A stretch of DNA of 64,000 bases from Ilex aquifolium (taxonomy: Eukaryota > Streptophyta > Magnoliopsida > Aquifoliales > Aquifoliaceae): the NCBI GenBank assembly GCA_951799425.1, contig OX637402.1, forward strand, positions 18,179,844 through 18,243,843. The letters run 5' to 3'. Positions 1-12,965 of this stretch are shown piece by piece. A program made the position numbers and the translations under genes. Below the pieces are notes generated by a model. That model saw nothing but the letters and a program-made list of their open reading frames with translations. It was not told the origin of the DNA and ran no database searches. How positions within the stretch are numbered: the stretch's first letter is position 1; each line of letters opens with the position of its first letter.

Positions 1-727
1 AGAGAAAAAAGAGAGAGGTAAATGTAGATTAATGAGTTGATTGAATTATCTGATATTGAGGGACATGCAAAGAAAATAAAATTTTTGAGGAGGAAAAAAA
101 AATTTGATATGAATTTTATACTATTGACTCAAAGTAGATAAAAATTGAATTAATCTTAATCATATTGTGCTATTACAAGTTGAGAATTCAAGAAAGATTT
201 GAATGTTGTATGGTAATATTATATATGGATAATTGCTCCCAAAAATTATTTGTGAGTTTTCTGGTTCCCTCCTCACCTCAAAAGAAAATGTTTCCCTAAC
301 TCCAATAATAACTCAAGTGATAATAGAGACGAGTGGGTAATCCCTTGAGATCAGGCCATAAAAGATTTATGAACAACCTAATCCTGTGGATGGTCTACTT
401 TTGATCAGAGCGGATAGAGAATTAGTCGAAATACACGTAAATTGGCCCGAATACTTATTACTGGTGAAACAAAAGAAAAAAAAAAAATGGTTTTCCCGGC
501 AAAAAAAGAGATAAACACCATAAACCGCAGTATATTCCCTATTCCATTTTCCAAATTTACACAACTCCCTATAATTAATGGATCGTCTGTTAGATTGAAA
601 AAAGAAAAATAAAAAGAATAACCCAAGCTCAATGAATGATCTTGAGGGCAAACCCAATTCACCCAAAATAAAAATAAAAATAAAAAAGAAAAAAGAAAAA
701 AAATCACCCCATGTAACTTCTTCCCTT
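1..727. other. Intergenic, 3' flank of neprosin-like gene
   Basis: AT-rich sequence with no coding region I can support. Positions about 345-460 hold a diverged copy of an interspersed repeat that recurs at about 11270-11390. The shared core includes 'gagaattagtcgaa' followed by a 'tacacgtaaattggcc'-like block. The A-rich stretch around 600-710 gives low-complexity translations that are not genes. The 3' UTR of the minus-strand gene at 728 must end somewhere here, but no polyadenylation site is decisive. Confidence 0.6.
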
Positions 728-3700
728 TTAGGGACATCTTGCATTTCTTCCGGGTCCTCCATAATAAAAATAATTCCCCCAAACCCGATTAATTCCTCCT
801 TGAATATCGTAGCAATTCGGGTGATCCGCTAAAACCCGGAGGTTTGATAATGGAATTAAGCTATTATCCCAATCAACAACCTGCAAATTTCGAAAATAAG
901 CTGCTTTTCCAAAACCTTCTCCTGCAAAATGCCCACTACCCATTTGGGTCGGAGTGTGGTAACCCGATTGATGACTATTCACAATTTCGCCTCCAAATTG
1001 CACCATGCTTGCATGATTCCTTAGGTGAGTAAATAAGAAAGATGGCCAATACCCGACTAGAATTCCGGATCCAAATTCTAACCACCAATTTCCATGCTTC
1101 GGATCCTACAAAACGATGTAATTATATCGTTATTAATGTTTTTCATGATCACACTAAGGTCACACATTAAATGTGACCCATGTGCATGGTAGGAAGAAGT
1201 CAAAAAATGTGGGTAGAGTGTAAATGATCCCCATTGAGATTAATTTTATCGAGCTGAGCTTTTTAAGTTTGATTATGTTTATGTTCGACTCGTGTTATTT
1301 AAGGATTGTTCAAGTTCGGTTTGAAATCGTCTACCGAACTCAAAATATTATTCAAGTTTGACTCAAACCGAATTCGAGCCGAGCTCAAGCAAAAAACAAG
1401 TCATTTAAAAAAAATTTAAATTCACAAATTTCAAATATTCAATCAAAAAATTTCACAAAAATGCAAATAAATTTAAATTTTAACACAAATTTGAGCATAA
1501 AATACCTTTAAATCACAACAAAACATACAAACTTTAATTTATATGTATAACATACAAACTTAAATTTTTTGCTAATTTTATTGAAATAATCTTAAAATAT
1601 GTAATAATTTATATGTATATTATGTACAAGTAAGAGAAACAAACCGACTTACAAATAGCTCGGGTTCGGGTTGACTCAACTCGACTCGGCTTTAATACTA
1701 AAGGAGTTTAAAAAATTGTTGAAATTTGGCTTATTTTATAATATGAGCGAGCCCAAACCAAGCTAAAACTGAGTTGTCCGGATTGTTTAACATCTCTAGT
1801 TATATATACTTTGATGATCTAGCCTAATAAGGAGAAAGAAACTGCTAGACGACTTGTCTGGATTGAACTCCGTCTAATAAGGGTTTAACTCCTAACCTAT
1901 TATATATGAGTGCCGCCCGAACTTATAGGCATTAAGATTTTATAGTAGATGATCGATCATATATTAATCAAGAATCCATTTCAATAGGATGGGTTTTATA
2001 TAAATTCATGAACCTATGACTGAGGGAATTGATTGGAATTAAATATTGCACTAAATGTGGATCTATTCATGTACTCTTTTGCTTGAGAAAGAAGAGTCAA
2101 TGAATCTTATAAAATAGAAAACCATATGAAAATTATGGTCATCCTAGGCAAGTGGTTCACATGTATCTTTTGGTTGAAGTAGTAATTGTGATCAGTGGGG
2201 TATGAGACCACATCTACCTTGTCCAGGGCCCACTATTAGATTTGAAGTTTTTATGTCACCAGATTATGATGTCCTGGGATCAATGGCCCAGATTCATACA
2301 TTATTTCTGTGGGACCCCCTAAACCTTGACTTCCTATCCAATTTTATGACCAATTTCTATACACAAATAAAGTGTCCATGAATGGACATGAATAATACAG
2401 ACATAACTCTACCCATTAACTGTAAAAACGGTCCATGACACATAATAGAAAGATCAACCTTATTCTACAAGCTCTTAGACATTATTTCTAAGAAAGTGTG
2501 CAAGGCAAGAAATAGGAGTCAAAAACATTATAACTCAGGAAATCATTTTATTTCTCAGCAAAGTTTGGAAAGCGAGGATGAGGTTACCTATCACTTAACT
2601 CCCCGACACGTCATTATGACTTTTTTTTATAATATTTTGTGCTTTAAGAAAAGAAGATTTTGGAGATATCAGCAAAGTTGTAATGCATTTTTGGTTAAGC
2701 TTAAAAATTACCTTCCAAACTAATAAGCTGATATCAAACTGTCCACCATTGAATGATGAAGTGGGAGATATTGCAGCCCCAATTGCTATTCTGTTGTTTG
2801 TCTGAACAAAGCCTGAGCATAGCAAATTATAACATCCAGTGGCTTGATATGCATCAGTCTGCACATTGTTAGAACATCATAAATGTTTTTTTAATTAAAA
2901 TTAAATATATTTCAGATGGGTATTTGATGATACGGGGTTCAAATCCTCTCCATTATCTTTTCTCTCTATTTCACTCAATGGATAACCCACTTGCAGCATA
3001 TGATAGATCTACCATTGCGTGAAATTGAGTGAAGTGTAATGGAGAGAATCTGGCTCGGGATGAAAAGGGCTAGAAAACATAAAAATTTGACTTACTGTCC
3101 AATATGTGAAGAACCTAGGATAGTTGTCCCCATACAGCTCAGGACTAACCTGTTCAAAGTAAATGAATTAGCATCTAAGGCTACATTTACACAAAGTTCA
3201 TTCAATATAAGAGGTAGTTGAGATGCAATTGCTGCTTTAAATTGACATTATTGCATTGTTTTTTGATGTCTACAAATGTTACATTGTAACCACTGAAACC
3301 GCGTTTTTCGAGGGTGATACTAAAGATTAAAGTTCCCAAAATTACTAGAAGTGGTAATTTTCATTATGTAGTAACTTACTTGTTTCGACGTTTCCATTTC
3401 CATAAAAATCAAAATAAATCGCTTATTGAATATTGAAATATCTATGTTTTAAGGTATTTTAATCAACGTTTTCGTTTTTTAGGTGTTCGAAACAATGCAC
3501 TAAAACGAAATTTTAATCCTTTGATTGAAATATTGAAATAACTTAGTTCTGTGGAATGAAATTTATAGGAGAAAACTATAAACATGCCTGCCAACCAGCT
3601 TCAATGGTGTTAAGATCATCACCAAATGAACCAGAGATGACCCACATCTGTGATAAGCTGAATTCGTACTGATTAGCCACCCGTGGTGACCACACATTTA

Positions 3701-5052
3701 TGCTGCCTTTTGCTCCATAGTATTGATCTCCAGTTACATACCCAACTGCATGCTGTAAATCAAAACAAGCCATAAAAAATTAAAATTATTTTTCTTTTTT
3801 GCTGGTTATACTGTATGGAAGTATCAAATTCAGAAAAACAAATGCCCTGTTTGATCTATATATCAGAAACTGTTTTCTGTTCTCGAAAACAGTTTCTAGG
3901 AGAAAAGTTGTTTGGCAAGTTGTTTGGAAGAACAGCAAATCAGTAAATTCACTTCAAATTCATGTAGAAACCCAAAAAACAAATGAGATGAGAAAGAAAA
4001 TATGTTTGAATCCTGACTTTTGTTTCTTTCATCTTCAAGTTCATTTACTCAGAGAAAGAAAAGTTTTTTGAAGAACAGCAAATCATATGAATTCACTTTC
4101 AAAATTCATGGAGAAATCAAAATGAAAATAAGATGAAAAAATTAAAAAAAAAATTGTTTCTTTCTTCATCAAGTTCATTTCAATATTTTTAAGACCTCCT
4201 GACTTTCTCTCATCAATGTTTTTTTTTGGAGTTGTTTTGCTCTGTTTTTAAGTTGTAGAGTTCAAGGACTAACCTCGTGGCCATTGCTAGAAGAGTCTCG
4301 TCGAATGGGTCTTCTTATTTTCCTCCCAAATCTTCTTATAGAACTTGCTCTCAGAACATCTTGTTCAGTTGTTCTTCTGATTGGAATTGTTCCCTCTGGA
4401 CATGATTCACCGGAGATACTCCACATCTGAAAATTTTCCGATACCATGCCAGTTGGGTTATGGCCTTTTGGTCTCACCGGTGGATCCTACAAATTCATAA
4501 AAAAAATTCCAAAGTTATGATATATTAATATCACTAGCAAAACCCCCCCAAAAAATGCATAAAAACCCAAATTTAATTGAATTAAAACTTATAGCAAAAT
4601 TCAGCTACCAATGGCTTTTGTCCCTTTAATTGAGGATGATCAAAAGCTGGTTGTTGATGAGATAAAACGCAATCTATCAGATCACCATCTGGACTCTGCA
4701 CCAAGAAATAATAAATTAAGAACATTACAACCCCTATAAGCCAACAAAAACACCTCAAAAACAGGACAAAACAGGGTAAAAACAGGGGAAGAGAAATAAT
4801 AAAATTTTCATGAGAAGTGTTTTGAGACTAGAAAAATGCCTGAATTGTCCTGAGAGCAGGCTTATTGATCTTCATGAGATGAGCTCTAATCATTTTCAAG
4901 TTCTGTAATTCTTCTCCTGGCCGGAAAGTCTGATTTGCTTGATGGTGATTGTCAGATTCTGATGACAGGACCGGACAAATGGAAGAACTAAGAAAGAGAA
5001 AGAAAACAAAAATTGAAATGATTGGGGAGATCTTGCAAGAACTAGAAGCCAT
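728..5052 (-). CDS. Neprosin-domain (DUF239) secreted putative peptidase
   Basis: Seven exons join in phase to give 418 aa: 5052-4840, 4695-4609, 4486-4274, 3752-3588, 3149-3096, 2858-2712, 1105-728. Residues 1-30 form a hydrophobic signal peptide. Residues about 55-165 match the neprosin activation-peptide region ('[10 protein letters not shown]', '[18 protein letters not shown]'). Residues 172-418 are the neprosin (DUF239) domain, with '[16 protein letters not shown]', 'GNWWLEFG', 'VGYWP' and the usual C-terminal end '[10 protein letters not shown]'. By analogy with Nepenthes neprosin, a glutamic prolyl endopeptidase, the likely catalytic pair is Glu201 (YEFSLSQ) and Glu333 (GGEIVNS); that assignment is from memory of the family. 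The start was chosen because it opens the signal peptide at a family-typical length. Introns 1 and 4 appear to use GC donors. The protein probably enters the secretory pathway. Its substrate is unknown. Confidence 0.93.
1228..1800. repeat. Degenerate interspersed repeat in intron 6 of the neprosin-like gene
   Basis: Intron 6 (1106-2711) contains a block rich in 'gagctgagct', 'cgagccgagctc' and 'gggttcgggttgactc' motifs. Degenerate non-autonomous DNA elements in plants often look like this, and the style resembles the subterminal parts of the hAT-like elements elsewhere in this window. I could not find matching terminal repeats or a target-site duplication, so its class is open. Confidence 0.35.
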
Positions 5053-6755
5053 TTTTGTGGAATTTGTGTATTGTGTTTCTTCTAACAAAACTGTTTCTGT
5101 TTGTGTACATTGGTGTTGTCTTCTTCTGCCATCAAAGTAACTCCAAATATTTTCACTATTTGCCCTTAGTAGCACACCTCCCACCATATCCATCCAACAC
5201 AGTATAACCATTCTAAGAAACCCAAATCACTCTCTCACCATTTCCAATGCTTCAAAACCCCAAAATAACAAAAACCTTCTATTCTCTCTCTCTCTCTCTC
5301 TCTCTCTTAGCTTCTATTCCTTGGTTTTATGTTCTGACAGCTACAACTTCCAGGCATGAGCTAATAAACTACACAGAAATTGGGTTGTGTGTTTTCTAGA
5401 GTTTTACCCATGTGGGTGTGGGGAAATAAATACTGGGTTGTGATCAAGACATGCAGGGTTTTTTTTTAATTTTGAAAGGAAGAAATATGAGAAGAGAGAG
5501 AAAGAGATAGGAGAGAGAAGAGTATGGGGGTTGTGTTTCCAGTCTCCAATACAAAGACTGAAACTTTAGCTTTTTTGTGTCAAATTTTATAGGCCATAAT
5601 GGTTTCTGATTTCTGATTTCTGTTATTCTTTACTTTGGCTCGCAAGACAGATAGGAATTACAATTGATTCTGGGTTTCCAAAGTTCTTTGCTTTGGGTGT
5701 TCCCTTTCTCACTTCCCTAGATGTTCTTTGTGTCAGAAGCCTTGTTTTCTAATTACCTCCCATTTCATCTACATTCCAAATTAATTAACTATAATAATAA
5801 TAAAAAAGAGCTAGGAGGTTACCTACTTTTTTTTTTTTTTAGGAGGTTACCTACTTTAATATAATTAATATAAGGATTATGGGTTTGGATTAATGGATCA
5901 TTTTGACAAAAGGAATGAAGTTTTTTTTAGTTATTCCAAGGGAATTGGGATTTCCTTGCAGACCCCATCTTTTTAAGCTGTCGTTTTGTGTGAGTAATCT
6001 GTAATTTCCTAATGGCGTTGTGTTGGGGCTGCTGTGCTGGCCATGCGCACCTGGTTATGTGCAACTGCTTGCATGCTTATTCAAGCACTCCCATGCTTGA
6101 GCATGCGCAAGTAGGATTGCTTCTGTTTGGAGGCCAAAACTCTTCTAAATTATATTTTTGACCCAAACTGTCAAACAATTGCTGAGCCAGAATCAATCCG
6201 TCCAAAACCACGAGTAGATTGTGTATCAATTACTTCTCCTAAATCCAATTATAAATAAATGCAATTCCACTTTTCTTATGTGGTTATTATATTTTCTACT
6301 ATTACTATAGACTCGTGCAATAGTTATCCTCATATATTTGATATATGATAGCATTCGTTCCAACTTTGGTAGAAATAGTCTCTTTACATGTGAGTAAGAT
6401 TATGCATATCTATCTTTTTCGAAATTCCGACCATAGTAACAACAACTTCGTGTACTAAGTTGTGTTTTATTGTTATTGTGTTCTTGGTTCTTTAGATAAT
6501 GCATTAGTTTAACTACAGATTATGTGTTTTAATAGAACCTATGCTATGAGTGCCTTTCCCTTGTATTCTCTAGTTTCTTTTTAGGGCTCTAATGATGCTT
6601 GCCACCTTCCCAATCCCCAGCAGTCACTTTTGTTCTAAATTCCTGCATTTATATATATACATATATATTAAATCAAACCTGTTGTTAATGAGAAATCTAC
6701 TCAGACAGCCCACATCTTAAACGGGCACAAAGTAGAGGCGGCATTCAAGAACATC
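5053..6755. other. Upstream region of neprosin-like gene
   Basis: No gene seen. This is the promoter side of the minus-strand gene at 728-5052. A (CT)n tract at about 5283-5307 lies 230 bp upstream of the start codon, and further purine/pyrimidine-rich sequence lies at 5480-5520. Such CT/GA tracts are common in plant 5' leaders and core promoters, so the transcription start may be near here. Around 6035-6115 there is a cluster of GCATGC/CATGCG-type short palindromes of unknown meaning. Confidence 0.45.

Positions 6756-6758
<3 letters not shown>

Positions 6759-6808
<50 letters not shown>
6759..6808. repeat. (TC)25 microsatellite
   Basis: Uninterrupted TC dinucleotide repeat, 50 bp, in intergenic DNA just before a SINE-like repeat copy. 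Confidence 0.97.
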
Positions 6809-6810
<2 letters not shown>

Positions 6811-6825
6811 GTCCCACTAAATCAC

Positions 6826-6958
6826 TGCAATATTACCTCGTTCATATATCGGACTAATATTGGACATTGTGCAAAGCCGTCTCTTTATACAAATTTATGA
6901 ACAGTGACCTCAAGAGACTACGCTTCCTACGATATTTGAACCATTAACCTATACTAAG
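6826..6958 (-). repeat. SINE-like interspersed repeat, copy 1
   Basis: Shares an extended similar core with 8285-8420, including 'aatattggacattgt', then a '...aaatttatgaacagtg' block and a '...atatttgaa..ctaacc' block, with scattered substitutions. On the minus strand the distal part reads 'ggttaatggttcaaat', resembling a Pol III B box. That suggests a tRNA-derived SINE fragment. No A box or target duplication was recognised. Confidence 0.45.
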
Positions 6959-8280
6959 AACATACCTATTTGCTGATGAAATTAAGAGGTCACCCCCTTC
7001 GACTCCAGAATAGACTAAAACCCCATACATCAAAGACATGATTAGAGTACTGCTATTTGACAAGTCCGGGGACCTTTCACATAGAACTTTTTATTTGAAC
7101 TTTTTTCTCCGATTGCAACTTAATATATTAATGAATTATAAAGAGTTATTAAATTTTCTGTTGATAGGAGGTTTGAGAGCGAGAGGGAAGGGAAAATTTG
7201 AAAAGCACTCTCTTATTGAGTTGGTTCGAGATGTCAAATTTGATTATGATAAAGGGACAGATTTAGAAATTTTGTTCTGTGTTTTACTTTTTTTTTTTTT
7301 TCTGAAATTGATAAAAATAAAATAAAATATTTAAATTTATTATATTATATTTAATATTTAAATATTCATAAAATATAAAAGAGTCAAATGTCAATATACA
7401 CACACACACAAAAAAAAAAAAAAACTACAAAAAATAGATTAATTAGGAACTTTCACAAAAAATGAAACTAACTACAATTATTTACAATTGATCCCGATGA
7501 ACTTTCATACTTTGAAAACATTACTTAACAATTTTATTATCAAGGCTATAAAAATATTTTTCTTTATATACACAACTAAATTATCAGTGATTCATTATTC
7601 ATCACTCATTTGATTATATAACCTAGTCTTCACGATTTTCATAACTTAAATAATTATAAAATGAACCTAACATGTCAAAAACTTATGCATGAGACCCCCC
7701 AAATGTTTAAAATGAATAATTAGACAAGTTTTCTTCTTGAATTAGGGAAGTAATTAATTGTCAAGTAATTAAGCTTATAAAAAAAATTGCTCTTAAAGCT
7801 GATGGTGGAAAAGCTGCTAAAGTCATGGGTTGCTTTTCAAAGGGGGACAACAATACATTATACATATACATGTTTTTAGAAAAGAAAAGGCTAGGGGCCC
7901 CGTTTATAATTATAAGCCCACATGACCAATTTGAAATATTTTTATTTTATAACTACCAAGATAAGTACTAGTAATCAAGTGATCATGCCATGCGCATGTG
8001 ATTAAATACCTAAACAACATTGTATCTGATTTCACCTTTTTTCTTATTTTTCTTCTCCAAAAATAAATAAATTAAATCGTACATGTTCTTCCTAGTCAGT
8101 AACCTTCATTAAATTTTACCACACGTTTATATCTACAGAAGTTGTTTTATTTGTTACTCAGGAAATTAAACTGTTCTTGCAAAATAGTGGAATTGAAGAA
8201 TTGCATAATTATAATAGAACCCCTGATTATTTCTGGTACAAATTTTTTTTTTTTTAATATCTCAATTGTCCCAATAGATC
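6959..8280. other. Intergenic, AT-rich, no gene
   Basis: A 95-codon open frame at 7038-7325 has no recognisable motif and ends in a poly-T tract, so I do not support it as a gene. Low-complexity A and T runs and a short CA repeat (about 7397-7410) are present. Nothing else was identified. Confidence 0.5.
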
Positions 8281-8284
8281 ATTA

Positions 8285-8420
8285 CAGTATTCTCTGCTCC
8301 CGTACTTGATTAATATTGGACATTGTACAGAATCATCTCTCCACACAAGGGGTAAATTTGTGAGCAGTGGTCCCAAGGGGATACATTTCGTGGGATATTC
8401 GAATCCCTAACCTACCCGGT
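8285..8420 (-). repeat. SINE-like interspersed repeat, copy 2
   Basis: Second copy of the repeat at 6826-6958. On the minus strand it contains 'tagggattcgaatatcc', close to a Pol III B-box consensus, followed by the shared body. The two copies are diverged, so they are separate old insertions and not a recent duplication. Confidence 0.5.
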
Positions 8421-9060
8421 GCACTTGTTGTAATGAAGGTTAGGGTCGTATTTTTCTCAAAATTTAAAAATCAAAATGTATAATAACTTTTGATTTGACA
8501 GATTAATAAAACACAACATAAAAAAAAAAAACAGGAAGTGTGACGACAATAAATGTTTGAGATAAGACTTTCTTGGGTTACGTTGATGAATGATGAAAAA
8601 ACCTAGAGCTGTGACCATGAATGATCCTGTTGAAGTGACCATGTCTGATGCTATCTTCATAACATATAGACATGTTTCGCTTTTTCATATGTTAGAGAGA
8701 AGAAAAGCTGAAACAATCTGTCTAAAGGAAGACAAAAAAAAAAAAAAAAACAAAACAAAATGAGGATGATGTCTTGCATGTATTGTAGGTACTCAGAATC
8801 ATAAACACCCCCAACAGTCACTGCAGTGTTTGGAGTTTGATTTGAACTTGTGTTATCCAAAATTTTAACGACCACCCCTGATTTGTACTACATGAATTTG
8901 TCAATTTTTTTTTTTTCATTTTACTGTCAGAATCTCTCCAAGTAATCAAACTACAAAGAGGAAGATGATATGTGAACTTTATTTAGGAGTGTCGTGTCAT
9001 GTCGGTTTGTATTGTGTCATATCGATTCGTATCGTGTTATGTCAATATTAATGTCACTAA
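8421..9060. other. Intergenic, no gene
   Basis: Open frames on the minus strand at 8457-8875 run through poly-A/T tracts and show no known domain. A short stretch with repeated 'cgtatcgtgt/cgtattgtgtcat' words lies at about 9000-9045. Nothing else was recognised. Confidence 0.45.
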
Positions 9061-9242
9061 AGAGTAATGCTATTAAAATCTAAAAAATTGATCTAATTTA
9101 TTGACATAATGGTATGACATTACATGGTCTAACAATAGTGTTGTGACTGTAACTTTTATACTTTTTCATTGGGACTCATCACTTGACACATCATTATGTT
9201 AACAAATTAGATCAATTTTTTAGGTCCCAATAGCATTACTCT
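9061..9242. mobile_element. MITE with about 50-bp terminal inverted repeats
   Basis: The left end begins AGAGTAATGCTATT and the right end is its reverse complement. The inverted match continues inward for about 50 bp (ctaaaaaattgatctaattt on both arms, then a 'cataatg' end) with a few mismatches. The total is about 182 bp with no coding capacity, the size and structure of a non-autonomous MITE. The target duplication is not clear (tgtcactaa versus tgaatagaa), so the superfamily is unresolved. Confidence 0.75.
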
Positions 9243-12200
9243 TGAATAGAAAGTCACGTAATTCAAAAAGTTACCCTACCAAAATGTAAAAACCGTTTGT
9301 CGCTTAGACACTAGATTTTTATTGTTTTTTTGTTTTTATTTTTGTATTTGTATTGGGTTAATACATAGACATAGGGACTGTTTGATAACATGACAGCCCA
9401 GTCACATGAGTGACACACTCTATCATTTTTCATTAAAAAATCTAATGGAAGCAGACAAAATGACTTAATTGACACAGTTAGCAAGTAAAATGGCTCAATT
9501 GATCAAAAAAAAAAAAAGTTAAGAGACTTAAATGACACAAGAATCATAGTTTGACCGCGTATACTTTACTCGACTTTTCTTAGTCACTTCAAAGGATTAG
9601 TGTCTCTTATATAATTTCGGCATAAAAAAATAATGTGAATCTAATATTGTGACATAATTATGAGGGGTGGTCCACATGGTAGGCCCAGCCACCAGCCCAT
9701 TAGAGGATCTGCCCAGCTCTGGACAAAACCCACCAAAAAAATCAACACAAAATTTTTGCAAAATCTCAGAGAGAAGACCTTGAACCAAAAAGATAGCTTT
9801 TTTAGGGCTCAATGACTTCTTAGAAAACCCTGAAAATGATAAGAAAAGAAGATAAGTGAGGGAGTGAAAACACCCCACATTTTAGTGGGTGGGTTTGAAT
9901 TCAAATGCTCCCCAAAGGCATTTTAGAAGAAAACCAGTCTATAACTCATAATGATGGCAGAGTTGTAGTTCATTGACTTGATTTACAGAGCTTTGCTAGT
10001 TTTGGTCAACATTTCTAGTCTTCCCATGGACCCTCACTAACCTTTGGCATCATTGTTTGATCCCCACTTTAAGGACCCTTCACTTTAGAAGAGAGTGTAA
10101 AATTTAATAGGCACATCCACTTTAAGAATAATGCTATATACTTAACAAATGGATTACTAAAGTTTTCTTACCAAATTATTATGGATTAGTAGATCAAGGG
10201 ATCCCATTAATTTTTTTTAGTAGGACCCACTAATTTAGCCTTCGAATTTAATAAAAGTTTTGGTAAGCGCATCTTTACTCCCACTATATAATGGGAAATC
10301 TTTATATATCGTCACTGTTAAGTAAGAAAACTATATCTTTTTAAAAAAAAAAGAGGAACTTCTGATGTTCGAACTTTCCAAGTGTTTAATTGGGAATGGA
10401 GATTAGGGTAGTTTCGAATTGGGTTCGATTCTCACAGGATTTGTGACTATATACTTTCCTCTCTTGTGGTACCTAACAATATTAACAAGACACCTACTAT
10501 GGGTGCAAACTTGAGTAGAGTGGAGGGATTGAAATGTCATTTTCAGCTCAAATTATGCTATGAAATTTTTAACTCGAGTTCAACTGAAACCGTACATCAA
10601 CTCAAACACCTAACTAAAGTATTGTCCATGTCTAAAATTTTAAGCATAGGTTGAACTTCAATTACACAAATCAGATTGACATTCGGGTTTAATTTTAGGC
10701 TTACTTAACTTGGACTAAAATTTGAATTCTTTAGGATTTAACTTGAGTCAGGTCCCAAATAGCAAGATCCCACTATGAGTAATATCTGTATTTAAGTTCC
10801 ATTGTGTTTTTCTTTTTCCCTAAGTAGCACCTGAGAATAAGAAATATTAAACATTTCAAGTTGAGCTCGGGTTAATCTATCTAACTTGAACCTCTAAATA
10901 CATGTATCATAAGGAGGAGAGTCAAATTTTCTTTCTGCTTTCCTGTCAATTGTTTCGGTTTCTCGGCAAAGAGAAAGATTAAAGTGAAAGAAAAAAAACA
11001 GAATGAATTGCATTCCTTCTTAGAACAGCATCAAAGCATCTTACCTTGGAATAATTAAAAAGAGGATAATACTAACTAAAAGAGAATGTCACTCTGTCAT
11101 ACACATGAAAAGAAGAGAATAGAATCATGAGAAAGGATGGCTGTAATTTATAAGCCAGTGGAGTAGTCCTACTATTTTAGAAGCAACTATTCTCAAAATG
11201 GTATAATAAAGATGAGTTGTAAACTCAAACGTTTTGAGTTTAAATTTTGGTAATTTTTTGGGGTCAATTTATAAGGAAATTATCTCTCATGAATACCCTA
11301 ATCCCGACGTGGATAGCCTGATTTTGATCGGACATGAGAGAGAATTAGTCGAAGTACGCATAAGTTGACCAAAGAGTACCCTTGACCATTGAATCAAAAA
11401 AGAAAATGACTATGTCCATTGAGAAAAAATTGGAAATTGTCCCTCTTTCACACACATACACAAACCAAAAGTGTACTAAAAGAGTAATACATTTGTACAA
11501 GACTTGTTGCTGCTATAGAATTTAATTAGAGTTAGATGTATGCAGTTCTTATCTCTACAATTTTAAAAAAACTATTTATGTGGCTCGAACTTAGATCAAA
11601 ATAATCGTCTAAGTATACCCATCCTCCGATGTATTATTAGATTTTTATTTTCTAAAGAAAAGAATCTCTTGAAAAGGAGAGGGGGGAAAAGGGTGAACAT
11701 TAAAGGGTTGAGACCATGGAAAGATGATGTTGAAGAATGATTGTGTCTGAGAGGCATGGCCAGCTTTATTTATCCAAATGGAAATTGAAGTAAATACCAA
11801 AGGGAGAATTACACTTTCTATTTTAAAACATTTAAAAAAAATTATTTTATACTCTCAAAAATAAATTTTTTTACATTACACCCTTAATATATCAAAAATA
11901 TTATAATTTGGCTATTATGTTATTCTTTTTGTCATGTGTCAATGGAGAGGTTTTTGATGAAAAAAAATAACGAAAGTTAACAGAAGGGTTACATTATAAT
12001 ACTTTTGATACATTAAGGGTACAATGTAAAAATTTTTATCTTTAAAGGTACAAATTAAAAATTCTTAAAATTTTTAGGGTATAAAGTGCAATTAGTCCAA
12101 TACCAAAAGGGTTGGCAAAGAGGGACATAGCCATTGAAAAGATGTCGCTGACCATCCATTGATCCGTCCAAAGTGGAGATTTTCCTAAACCATGATTTAA

Positions 12201-12650
12201 GAATGGGGGTACCCACTTTTTCTTCCATGTGTGGCATGCTTAAGGCATCATCCTCATGGGCCATCCCTTATTACATCATCATGATGCACATGATGATGAT
12301 GTCTCTCATGGCAGCTACACAATATGAACATAGTTCTCTTTCCATTGCCAGCTTCTATGGTGGCAACCCATGATTGTGAATTGTGAAAAGAGTTTTTTTT
12401 TTTACATGGACATGACATTTATTTTGATCACTTCGGCTGATCATGCATGTCATCAAAATCATGGTGAGAAAGAGATCAGATCAGCCCCAGTTCATCACCA
12501 ATCTTGTATCTTGGATTCCTTTGGGCTGTTTTTGAGTGCATGGTCACTCCAGCTACCAATGAGTTTTGAACTCCTAACGTTTCTCTTCGAAATAAACCGA
12601 GTCAATTCAGTCTCTACTCAATTTTGACTTGTTCTAATTCATTCGTCTTA
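9243..12650. other. Intergenic with repeat fragments, no gene
   Basis: No supported gene. A minus-strand open frame at 9597-9878 has slightly more protein-like composition but no motif I recognise. A diverged copy of the 345-460 repeat lies at about 11270-11390. A 'gggttcgattctcac' B-box-like word occurs at about 10420-10437. Degenerate 'ttgagctcgggttaa'-type repeat sequence runs from about 10500 to 10900. A short ATG/CAT palindromic cluster sits at 12273-12302. Confidence 0.4.
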
Positions 12651-12726
12651 AAAAATAAATTGAATATTATCAAATTTTTAAGTTTATCTGAAGATAGGGC
12701 AGTTAGTGTACGAGGTGATGGAAATA

Positions 12727-12965
12727 AACTTGTTTTAGAGTTTATTATAATTAAGGTGTGTTAATTTAGTGTGTGTTAGTAGGTAAAGAATATGCAAAGA
12801 CTAAAAGACAATAGTATTAGTGGGTGTTAATTCCCTAAGTAATAATATCTTAATATTTTAAGAGTTACCATTAGAGTGTTCATATCCTCATGTACTTCCT
12901 TCTATTTTATTTTTAGTCCTCTTGTCTCCAACACAGCGATATCAGAACAATTTTCTAATTGAGAT
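12727..12965 (+). repeat. Possible decayed LTR and primer-site remnant
   Basis: The sequence at about 12937-12955 ('cgatatcagaacaattttc') looks like a mutated version of the tRNA-Met primer-binding context (TGGTATCAGAGC) that follows plant LTRs. The 200 bp before it, with internal T-rich and TTTTAG/TTTATT signals, would be the LTR. No partner LTR or coding remnant was found, so this is a weak call. Confidence 0.25.

Noticed and set aside
4822..4830. GT donors downstream of neprosin-like exon 1 instead of GC
   Set aside because: Using the nearest GT adds non-family residues and creates a stop at the junction with exon 2, whereas the GC site gives the conserved join.
9597..9878. 93-codon minus-strand ORF as a gene
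   Set aside because: No motif, no splice context and no neighbouring exons; surrounding DNA is repeat-like.
12273..12302. CAT/ATG palindromic cluster as a structured RNA
   Set aside because: It is a short trinucleotide repeat foldback with no flanking structure.
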